This document shows, piece after piece, positions 1-5,756 of a stretch of 7,877 nucleotides of DNA. This DNA comes from Clostridium sp. CAG:1193. Lineage in GTDB: Bacteria; Bacillota_I; Bacilli_A; RF39; UBA660. Where the stretch lies: positions 10,516 to 18,392 of the forward strand of contig HF990772.1 in NCBI GenBank assembly GCA_000436255.1, read 5' to 3'. The translations under genes and the position numbers were made by a program. Positions within the stretch are counted from its first letter, which is position 1. Each line of letters starts with the position of its first letter. The notes under the pieces were generated by a model. The model was not told where the DNA came from. It saw only the letters and a program-made list of their open reading frames with translations, and searched no databases.

Positions 1-650
1 GAATCATTAATATGAATACATCCTAATTTTGATAAACCAATAATACTATCAAACTCATCTAATATTTCATCAAATTTACTTATATCAAATCCTTGATCAT
101 TCATATGACAAGTATCAAAACATACCATTATTTTATCACTATATATTGTATTATCTATAATATATTTCATATGTTTAAAACTATACCCGCATTCAGAGCC
201 TTTTCCAGACATCATTTCAAGGCAAATAATAATATCAGTATCTTTATCCAAAGAAGCATTAAGTGCCTCTACAATCGTCTTTAAACCAGTTTCCTCACCA
301 TTATTTACATGACTTCCTGGATGTAATACTAATTTCTTAATTCCAAGAAAAATGCATCTATCAATCTCTTGTCTTAAAAAAGATACATTAAAATCAAAAT
401 TATTAGGATTTGCTAAATTAACAATATATGGAGCATGCACAATAACATTATTAATATCAATTCCATTTTTATCCATTAAAGCATGTGCACTAATAGTTAA
501 ATCAGATGAAAGAGGAACTCTTATAGTATTTTGAGGAGCACCAGTATAAAACATAAAAGCATTACTTCCATAACTTAAAGCTTCTTTAATACTTCCAAGT
601 AGTTGCTCATTCTTGTTAAAAGAAACATGAGAACCAATTATTAAATTCAT
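1..650 (-). CDS. nfo: Endonuclease IV (apurinic/apyrimidinic endonuclease), 3' end cut by window edge
   Basis: This is the N-terminal 216 residues of a zinc-dependent AP endonuclease of the Nfo/Apn1 family, which cuts DNA 5' of abasic sites in base excision repair in the cytoplasm. The start reads MNLIIGSHVS, the usual opening of the family's TIM barrel. Visible metal-ligand motifs are H72 (VHAPYIVNLA), H110 (LHPGSHV), E145 (CLEMMSGKGSE), D179 and H182 (FDTCHM) and H213 (HIND); they match the spacing of the E. coli ligands H69, H109, E145, D179, H182 and H216. The family is usually about 280 residues, so roughly 65 residues, including the last D-x-H and E ligands, lie beyond position 1. The ATG at 650 follows a GGTGAT ribosome site. 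The gene lies downstream of the pilin pair but is separated from it by an intrinsic terminator, so it is probably its own unit. Family assignment is secure. Confidence 0.95.
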   Translation of the reverse strand, partial: MNLIIGSHVSFNKNEQLLGSIKEALSYGSNAFMFYTGAPQNTIRVPLSSDLTISAHALMDKNGIDINNVIVHAPYIVNLANPNNFDFNVSFLRQEIDRCIFLGIKKLVLHPGSHVNNGEETGLKTIVEALNASLDKDTDIIICLEMMSGKGSECGYSFKHMKYIIDNTIYSDKIMVCFDTCHMNDQGFDISKFDEILDEFDSIIGLSKLGCIHIND

Positions 651-666
651 AAATATCACCATCTCA

Positions 667-695
667 ATTATATAATAAAAAATAAAAAAAGTTAA
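667..695 (-). promoter_or_regulatory. Candidate promoter for nfo
   Basis: On the minus strand a -35-like TTAACT (695-690) is followed, after exactly 17 bases, by a perfect -10 TATAAT (672-667). The -35 matches the sigma-A consensus at four of six bases. The predicted start point falls near 660, so the leader before the nfo ATG would be only about 10 bases and would begin at the ribosome site. The -35 lies inside the stem of the pilin terminator. In DNA this AT-rich a chance TATAAT is common, so confidence is moderate. Confidence 0.4.
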
Positions 696-711
696 CGATA
701 AACGCTAACTT
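677..711 (-). terminator. Intrinsic terminator after the pilin pair
   Basis: Reading the minus strand, AAGTTAGCG (711-703) and CGTTAACTT (697-689) form a 9-bp stem with one G-U pair and a five-base loop TTTAT, followed by a T-rich run with one interrupting A. It lies about 40 bases past the stop codon of the second pilin gene and should end the pilin transcript before nfo. Confidence 0.8.
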
Positions 712-751
712 CTAAAATTAAATATCACAATTGTAACATTAATTTTTGCTA

Positions 752-1156
752 TTAACCACAATTTCCGCCAGTAGCAGTAGCTGCATCTTTAGTAGCTCCT
801 GTTACTTTACAACCAGCAAATTTTCCGCCAGCTTTACCTTCTAATGTTACTGTAGCAACACCAGCATCTGATATAGAAACTACACATTTTTCTGCAGTAG
901 TATCATAATCTGTAGCAGATAATGAAGCTAAATCAGTACAAACAGCAGTTGTAGGTAATGTTTCACCTAAAGTTTGCTTAGTTAACCAATAAGTTTCAGC
1001 ATTTGAAGCAATTAATTTAGCACTTGATTCAAATGAACCCTTTCTAGCATCCTTAATTGTATTCATAATTTGTGGTACAGCGATTACTAGGATAATTGCA
1101 AGTATTACGATTACTGCTAGTAATTCAACTAATGTAAATCCATTTTTCTTCTTCAT
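752..1156 (-). CDS. Type IV prepilin-like protein, second copy of a tandem pair
   Basis: A 134-residue protein with a class III (prepilin) signal: basic MKKKNG leader, cleavage expected after G6, mature protein starting FTLVE with the conserved glutamate at mature position 5, then a hydrophobic helix to about residue 30. Such proteins are processed by a PilD/ComC-type peptidase and assembled into pilus-like filaments at the membrane; the leader resembles ComGC and other Gram-positive pilins. The C-terminal domain carries four cysteines (73, 91, 116, 133) that could form two disulfides, and ends in a Gly-rich ATGGNCG tail. The ATG at 1156 has an AAAGGA site 7 bases upstream. It is 55 bases downstream of its paralogue, with no terminator between them, so the two are probably co-transcribed. 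Its first 84 residues differ from the paralogue at only one position (V72). The exact role (adhesion, DNA uptake or other) cannot be told here, and no assembly genes are visible. Confidence 0.9.
   Translation of the reverse strand: MKKKNGFTLVELLAVIVILAIILVIAVPQIMNTIKDARKGSFESSAKLIASNAETYWLTKQTLGETLPTTAVCTDLASLSATDYDTTAEKCVVSISDAGVATVTLEGKAGGKFAGCKVTGATKDAATATGGNCG
904..1155 (-). repeat. Near-identical direct repeat, copy B (pilin N-terminal region)
   Basis: This segment aligns without gaps at an offset of 451 bases to 1355-1606. I find only three mismatches in 252 bases, all within one codon (941-943; GTT here, AAA in the other copy). It covers pilin codons 1 (last two bases) to 84. Confidence 0.95.
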
Positions 1157-1211
1157 AATGTTTTCCTTTCTATTAATTATAATTAAATAAAGTGTAAACT
1201 TTTAGCAATAA

Positions 1212-1607
1212 CTATGCTCCACAGTTTCCGCCAGTAGCACTAGCAGCATCCTTAGTAGCATCTGTTACTGTACATCCATCAAACTTACCGCCTTCAGCAC
1301 CAGCAAGTGATACTTTTGCATTACCGCTTCCATCAATAGTTACTGTACATGTTCCATAATCTGTAGCAGATAATGAAGCTAAATCAGTACATTTAGCAGT
1401 TGTAGGTAATGTTTCACCTAAAGTTTGCTTAGTTAACCAATAAGTTTCAGCATTTGAAGCAATTAATTTAGCACTTGATTCAAATGAACCCTTTCTAGCA
1501 TCCTTAATTGTATTCATAATTTGTGGTACAGCGATTACTAGGATAATTGCAAGTATTACGATTACTGCTAGTAATTCAACTAATGTAAATCCATTTTTCT
1601 TCTTCAC
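1212..1607 (-). CDS. Type IV prepilin-like protein, first (promoter-proximal) copy, GTG start
   Basis: A 131-residue prepilin paralogue of the next gene downstream, with the same MKKKNG leader, predicted G6/F7 cleavage, mature E5 and hydrophobic helix. Codons 2 to 84 match the second copy except codon 72 (lysine here). The C-terminal domain differs: it is three residues shorter, with cysteines at 73, 87, 112 and 129, and ends in TGGNCGA. The start is GTG at 1607, not ATG: this codon aligns with the ATG of the other copy and has a strong AAAGGAG site (1623-1617) nine bases upstream. A strong promoter lies directly upstream (1645-1673), so this gene leads the pilin transcript. It probably forms part of an extracellular filament or pseudopilus; its function is otherwise unknown. 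Gene boundaries and class are well supported. Confidence 0.9.
   Translation of the reverse strand: MKKKNGFTLVELLAVIVILAIILVIAVPQIMNTIKDARKGSFESSAKLIASNAETYWLTKQTLGETLPTTAKCTDLASLSATDYGTCTVTIDGSGNAKVSLAGAEGGKFDGCTVTDATKDAASATGGNCGA
1355..1606 (-). repeat. Near-identical direct repeat, copy A (pilin N-terminal region)
   Basis: Partner of 904-1155. Identity includes synonymous positions, which is much higher than in the 3' parts of the two genes, where about 74 alignable bases at the end carry 11 mismatches and the middle barely aligns. Confidence 0.95.
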
Positions 1608-1644
1608 TATTCTCCACTCCTTTCTATTTTAAGTTTACAATATA

Positions 1645-1673
1645 ATCTTAGCACATCACTTTTTTAGTGTCAA
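1645..1673 (-). promoter_or_regulatory. Strong sigma-A-type promoter of the pilin pair
   Basis: The minus strand shows a perfect -35 TTGACA (1673-1668), a 17-base spacer, and -10 TAAGAT (1650-1645) preceded by TGC, which makes an extended -10. The start point should lie near 1638, giving a leader of about 30 bases that contains the AAAGGAG ribosome site. The spacer holds a small dyad, CACT and AGTG around five A's, which could be an operator half-site pair or chance. This is the best promoter in the window and suggests the pilins are expressed independently of the rlmN-rpe operon. Confidence 0.85.
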
Positions 1674-1716
1674 TATTTATCGAAAATTATTACTTGAATA
1701 TTACGTAACTTTACGA

Positions 1717-2352
1717 TTAACTTTTTAACTCTTTAATAAAGTTTTCCTTATCATTACTATTAATTAATGCAGAACCAACAACAAGCATATCTGCTCCATT
1801 TTTTACACAATTTACCCCTGTATTATTATTAATTCCACCATCCACAGAAATTATTACATTTAAATTATTTTTTTTAATATAATCTTTTAATTTTTTAATT
1901 TTATTTAATGAATTATCAATAAATTTCTGCCCACCTCTTCCTGGTTCGACACTCATTATTAATACCATATCAATATATGGAAGTAATTCATATATTAATT
2001 CAATATCAGTACTAGGTTTTACACTTATACCACATTTTATACCATAATTTTTTATTTTTTTAATTATTTTTAAATCTTTTAATACTTCATAATGAAAAGT
2101 TATATATTCTGTATTTAACATTGCATAATGGTATATATAATCTTCTACATCACGAACCATTAAATGTACATCAAATGGTTTTTCTGATACTTCTATAATT
2201 TTTTTTATTTGATCATATGTAAATGACGTGTTAGGTACAAATTTACCATCCATTATATCTAGATGTATATAATCTATATCTAACGTATTTAATTCTTTAA
2301 TTGTATCATCTAAATCATTTACTGATAATATAGATGCTGATACTTTTGTCAT
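1717..2352 (-). CDS. rpe: Ribulose-phosphate 3-epimerase
   Basis: This 211-residue cytoplasmic TIM-barrel enzyme interconverts ribulose 5-phosphate and xylulose 5-phosphate in the pentose phosphate pathway. Family motifs are in order: SASILS at 5-10, the HLDIMDGKFVPN signature at 30-41 with metal ligands H30 and D32 and catalytic D35, H63 in FDVHLMV, SVEPGRGGQKF at 134-144, the second catalytic aspartate D171 in SVDGGIN, and phosphate-binding VVGSAL at 191-196. The length is close to the usual 210-225. The ATG at 2352 has a modest GGGA-type ribosome site. It follows rsgA by 46 bases, which include a weak terminator-like hairpin, so its expression may be partly uncoupled from the operon. In Bacillus relatives thiN usually follows; here the pilin genes do. 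No clear terminator is seen after its stop codon. Assignment is secure. Confidence 0.97.
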   Translation of the reverse strand: MTKVSASILSVNDLDDTIKELNTLDIDYIHLDIMDGKFVPNTSFTYDQIKKIIEVSEKPFDVHLMVRDVEDYIYHYAMLNTEYITFHYEVLKDLKIIKKIKNYGIKCGISVKPSTDIELIYELLPYIDMVLIMSVEPGRGGQKFIDNSLNKIKKLKDYIKKNNLNVIISVDGGINNNTGVNCVKNGADMLVVGSALINSNDKENFIKELKS

Positions 2353-2388
2353 ATTATCCCTACTTTCATATTAATTTTAACATTTATT

Positions 2389-2420
2389 AAAAAAAAAATC
2401 AGTAATTTTTCTGATTTTTT
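2389..2420 (-). terminator. Weak intrinsic terminator or attenuator overlapping the rsgA stop codon
   Basis: On the minus strand, AAAAAATCAG (2420-2411) and CTGATTTTTT (2402-2393) form a 10-bp, mostly A-U stem around an eight-base loop, and the T run continues to 2389. The TGA stop of rsgA lies inside the 3' arm, so ribosomes finishing rsgA would cover the hairpin. With only two G-C pairs it is probably leaky, tuning rpe relative to the upstream genes rather than ending the operon. Confidence 0.4.
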
Positions 2421-3244
2421 ACTTCTTCTATAAATTTTTTATAATTATCATATCTGCTTTTTAAAATAATTCCTTTATCTACTAATGCTTTTATATAGCA
2501 ACCATCATCTTTTATATGCATACAATCACTATATTTACACATTCCAATATATTTTCTAAATTCAACAAAATTATTTTTAATATCACAATTATTCATCCCA
2601 ATAAATGACATAGAACTAAAACCAGGAGTATCTGCAACTAAACCATCAAATAAATTAATTAATTCAACATGTCTAGTTGTATGTTTACCACGCCCTAATG
2701 CATCTGATATTTCATTTGTTTTAAGAGTTAAACTGTGGTCTAAATTATTAAGTAAAGTTGATTTACCTACACCACTTTGTCCAGTTATTACAGTTATTTT
2801 ATTTTTAAAAATCTTTTTAAGTGAATCATAATCAGTATTTAATATAACTAAATAACCTATACTTTTATAATAATCTATATATTTATTGATCATTGTTTTA
2901 TCTATTTCTAAATCCATTTTAGATAAACATATTATAGGCTTTATATTATTAAATTCAATTATAGTAATTAATTTATCTAATAATATAGTACTAAAATCAG
3001 GCCTTTTTACACTCATAACTATTAAAGCTTGATCAACATTACTTATTGGTGGCCTTATTAATATATTTTTTCTATCAAGTATTTTTTCTATAACTCTCTT
3101 ATCTTTATCAAAAATAACTTTATCTCCTACAGTAGGAGTAAGGCCAAGTTTTCTAAATATACCTTTAGCCTTACAATCAAATACACCTTCAACACATTTT
3201 ACAGTATATAAATCACTTATATTTTTAACAATTAATCCTTCCAT
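2399..3244 (-). CDS. rsgA: Ribosome small-subunit biogenesis GTPase RsgA
   Basis: A 281-residue circularly permuted GTPase (RsgA/YjeQ/CpgA) that acts late in 30S subunit maturation. An N-terminal OB-fold occupies about residues 1-65. The GTPase motifs then appear in permuted order: G4 SKMD at 108-111, the P-loop GQSGVGKS at 155-162, and G3 DTPG at 205-208, with the GRGKHTTRHVEL switch at 184-195. A C-terminal zinc site is visible as C236-x4-C241-x-H243-x5-C249, in the family pattern. Length is near the usual 290-300. The ATG at 3244 lies eight bases after the prkC stop, and its AAGGGGA ribosome site overlaps that stop, which suggests translational coupling. CpgA in Bacillus is a known PrkC substrate, which fits the neighbourhood. 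Its TGA stop is the only TGA stop in the window and sits within a hairpin. Confidence 0.97.
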   Translation of the reverse strand: MEGLIVKNISDLYTVKCVEGVFDCKAKGIFRKLGLTPTVGDKVIFDKDKRVIEKILDRKNILIRPPISNVDQALIVMSVKRPDFSTILLDKLITIIEFNNIKPIICLSKMDLEIDKTMINKYIDYYKSIGYLVILNTDYDSLKKIFKNKITVITGQSGVGKSTLLNNLDHSLTLKTNEISDALGRGKHTTRHVELINLFDGLVADTPGFSSMSFIGMNNCDIKNNFVEFRKYIGMCKYSDCMHIKDDGCYIKALVDKGIILKSRYDNYKKFIEEVKNQKNY

Positions 3245-3252
3245 AAATCCCC

Positions 3253-5010
3253 TTATGAATTTTCATTTGTATTATTTCCTCTATTATCCTCACCAGTATT
3301 ATTTTCAGGTTCACTAGGTACATCTTCTTTAGGTTTAACAGCAATCTTAATAGTTAAATCTGCACCTCTTACAATAAGTGTTTTTTCTTTTCTACTTTGA
3401 CTTATTATAATACCTTCTTCTACACTATCAGTTTCTATTTCATCTACATATAATGTTAAATCATACTTATCTGCAAATTCTTGTACTTCTTGAAGAGTAT
3501 ATGTAGTTAAATCAGGATATACAACTACATTTGGATAATATAATATTATTTGATCACCCTTATTTAATGTGCCTTCTTTAACACTTTGACCTATAATTGT
3601 ATCTTCTTTATCTTCATATAAAGATGGATCATCTACATCTTTTGACTCAATACTAACTTTAAGTTCTTTAAGTTCAAGTTTTGCTTTTACTTCATATATA
3701 TTCATACCAGCGTAATCTTCTATTTTAATCTTCTCAGTTCCAAGAGATTTATACATAGTTATAGTAGTACCTTTTTTAACACTTCTTCCTTTTTCAGGAC
3801 TAGTTTTAACTATTTTACCTTCTTCTATAGTATCTGAATAAATATCTTTTACATCAACATCAACATTAAAACCTAAATCTTTTAACATTTTCTCTGCATC
3901 TACTACTGTTTTATTCGCTACATCAGGTATTTTTACATCTGGTGTTTTTAATATATTTGGTAATACCATAAAGATAAATACTGCAATTACTACTAAAATA
4001 GAAGTAATTATTCCTATAATCCACGCTAGTTTATTTTCACCTTTATTATCTTTATCTTTTTTATTAACCTTTTTAATATCTACCTCTTCCTTCCTATTAT
4101 CTACTTCATTAACATCCTTTATTGCTTCAATCTCACCATCTTCAAATTCAGGATACTCATATTTTACTTTCTTCTCATCTTTTTTATCTTCATTTAAACA
4201 AGTACATAAATCGTTATACATTTCTCTTACAGAATTATATCTATTTTTAGGATTTTTAGCACACGATTTTAATATAATGTTTTCAACACTCTGTGGTATT
4301 GTAGGATCAAACTCTCTTACTGATGGAATTGGTTCTTTGATTTGTTTTAATGCTATTTCAACAGCATTTTCACCCTTAAATGGTAGTTTACCTGTAATAA
4401 GTTCATACATCATTATACCAAGTGAATATATATCACTCTTTACAGTCGCGCCTTTACCAGCAGCTTGTTCTGGAGGTAAATAATGAACCGAACCCATAAC
4501 TGAATTAGTTTGTGTAAGTTGAGTACTATTTAGTGCAACTGCTATACCAAAATCAGTTATTTTAACAAGACCATTATCAAGCATTAATATATTTTGTGGT
4601 TTGATATCTCTATGAATTATAAATGAATCATGTGCAACTGCTATACCATCTGTTAATTGTTTCATAATATCGATTACTTCAAATAATGTAAGTTTTGTTC
4701 TTCTTTTAATTATTTGTTTTAAATTCTTACCATCAACATATTCCATTACTATATAAAAATTTCCATCATCTTCTCCTACATCATATATTTCTACTATATT
4801 AGGATGATTTAAGGAAGAGGCTGATAGTGCTTCTCTTTGAAATCTTCTTACAAACTTTTCATCATTTGCCAAATCTCCTCTTAAAACTTTAACAGCAACT
4901 TTTCTATTTAGTATAGTATCCTCTGCTAGATAAACATTTGCCATACCACCTTCGCCAATAATTCTTATAATTTCATAACGATCATTAATTTTTTCCCCTT
5001 TAACTATCAT
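3253..5010 (-). CDS. prkC: PASTA-domain serine/threonine protein kinase
   Basis: A 585-residue single-pass membrane kinase of the PrkC/Stk1 family, which senses peptidoglycan fragments or lipid II outside and phosphorylates cell-wall, division and translation proteins inside. The kinase domain (about 12-270) is intact: glycine loop GEGGMANV 19-26, K41, E60, catalytic HRDIKPQN 133-140, DFG 153-155, and the activation loop to LPPE 178-181 with T163, T166 and T168 matching the autophosphorylated threonines of B. subtilis PrkC. A very charged juxtamembrane stretch (276-327) leads to a membrane helix at about 328-351, then three PASTA repeats (about 358-425, 427-494 and 496-558) and an Asn/Glu-rich tail. 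The length is slightly under the roughly 650 of B. subtilis. Its ATG shares one base with the prpC stop (TAATG), so the kinase and its phosphatase are translationally coupled. Assignment is secure; the ligand cannot be read from sequence. Confidence 0.97.
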   Translation of the reverse strand: MIVKGEKINDRYEIIRIIGEGGMANVYLAEDTILNRKVAVKVLRGDLANDEKFVRRFQREALSASSLNHPNIVEIYDVGEDDGNFYIVMEYVDGKNLKQIIKRRTKLTLFEVIDIMKQLTDGIAVAHDSFIIHRDIKPQNILMLDNGLVKITDFGIAVALNSTQLTQTNSVMGSVHYLPPEQAAGKGATVKSDIYSLGIMMYELITGKLPFKGENAVEIALKQIKEPIPSVREFDPTIPQSVENIILKSCAKNPKNRYNSVREMYNDLCTCLNEDKKDEKKVKYEYPEFEDGEIEAIKDVNEVDNRKEEVDIKKVNKKDKDNKGENKLAWIIGIITSILVVIAVFIFMVLPNILKTPDVKIPDVANKTVVDAEKMLKDLGFNVDVDVKDIYSDTIEEGKIVKTSPEKGRSVKKGTTITMYKSLGTEKIKIEDYAGMNIYEVKAKLELKELKVSIESKDVDDPSLYEDKEDTIIGQSVKEGTLNKGDQIILYYPNVVVYPDLTTYTLQEVQEFADKYDLTLYVDEIETDSVEEGIIISQSRKEKTLIVRGADLTIKIAVKPKEDVPSEPENNTGEDNRGNNTNENS

Positions 5011-5744
5011 TATACTTCACCACTTTCTTTCTCTAAATATGCGATTGAAATGTTGTCAACGCCACCCCTATTATTACTTTTTCTTATAAGTCTAGTAACT
5101 TTTTCCTCTATAGTAAGATTAAGATTTAATACATTTTCTATTTGTTCATTATTAAGCATACTTGTAAGTCCATCACTACATAAAAGTATACTTCTTACAT
5201 CTTTTTCTACATCAAATATATCAATTTCAGCAGGATTAACCGCACCAAGTGCTTTCATTAATACATTTTTCTTAGGATGAAACTTAGCAGCCTCCTCAGT
5301 TAATTCTCCAGTAGATATTAATAAATTAACAAGTGTATGATCTTTAGTTACTTTAAATAATTTATCATCCTTAACAACAAAACCACTACTATCCCCTATA
5401 TTAGCAAATAGTAAATATTCTTTAGTAAGTATAGAGGCAACCAAAGTAGTACCCATACCCTTACTTTCAACATGTTCTTTTGTATATGCAAAAATAGCAT
5501 CATTAATATTTGTAGCAGATTCTCTTAACCAATTTATTGCATCCTGTTTAGTTCCAAAACTGTCTTTAAAATTATCTTCAATATATTTTATTGCAATACT
5601 AGAAGCAACTTCACCAGCTTTATGGCCACCCATACCATCTGCTACTGCAAGTAAATACTCATCATTACTATTTTTCAATATTATCAAATTATCTTCATTA
5701 TGCTCACGTACTTTACCGGCATCTGTTAAATAAAATGTTTTCAT
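5010..5744 (-). CDS. prpC: PP2C-family protein serine/threonine phosphatase
   Basis: A 244-residue cytoplasmic PPM/PP2C phosphatase that reverses phosphorylation by PrkC. Residue numbers are from the start chosen here. Metal-binding and catalytic motifs are present: VREHNEDN (R13, D18), ADGMGGH (D36), MGTT at 97-100, SDGL (D191) and GGVDN (D230). The protein is soluble, with no signal or membrane segment. I chose the ATG at 5744 over the in-frame ATG at 5762: the AGGTG ribosome site (5756-5752) lies seven bases before 5744, family members begin right at this point, and the longer form would overlap rlmN by eight bases. The usual GDSR motif reads GDSSGF at 117-122, a mild departure. The ribosome site overlaps the rlmN stop and the 3' end shares one base with the prkC start, so all three genes are tightly coupled. 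Confidence 0.96.
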   Translation of the reverse strand: MKTFYLTDAGKVREHNEDNLIILKNSNDEYLLAVADGMGGHKAGEVASSIAIKYIEDNFKDSFGTKQDAINWLRESATNINDAIFAYTKEHVESKGMGTTLVASILTKEYLLFANIGDSSGFVVKDDKLFKVTKDHTLVNLLISTGELTEEAAKFHPKKNVLMKALGAVNPAEIDIFDVEKDVRSILLCSDGLTSMLNNEQIENVLNLNLTIEEKVTRLIRKSNNRGGVDNISIAYLEKESGEV

Positions 5745-5751
5745 AAATATA

Positions 5752-5756
5752 CACCT
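5752..5756 (-). promoter_or_regulatory. Ribosome binding site deciding the prpC start
   Basis: AGGTG on the minus strand lies seven bases before the ATG at 5744 and overlaps the TAG stop of rlmN. It lies downstream of the alternative ATG at 5762, so it can only serve the later start, giving 244 rather than 250 residues. Confidence 0.75.

Noticed and set aside
93..534. Two short plus-strand open frames (93-284 and 352-534)
   Set aside because: Both lie antisense to nfo, whose minus-strand frame has conserved metal-ligand motifs; they have no family resemblance and reflect low stop density.
1189..1202. Small hairpin between the two pilin genes
   Set aside because: The stem is only five A/T-rich pairs with no clear U-tract on the minus strand, too weak for a terminator.
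1157..1211. Separate promoter for the second pilin gene
   Set aside because: A TATAAT-like hexamer is present, but no acceptable -35 lies at 16-18 bases (the best TTTACA is only 11 bases away).
1674..1716. Terminator after rpe
   Set aside because: Only a tiny CGTA/TACG dyad is present, with no following T run, so read-through into the pilin genes cannot be excluded.
4277..5280. Plus-strand open frames at 4277-4483 and 5050-5280
   Set aside because: They are antisense to the kinase domain of prkC and to prpC, with no recognisable motifs or ribosome sites.
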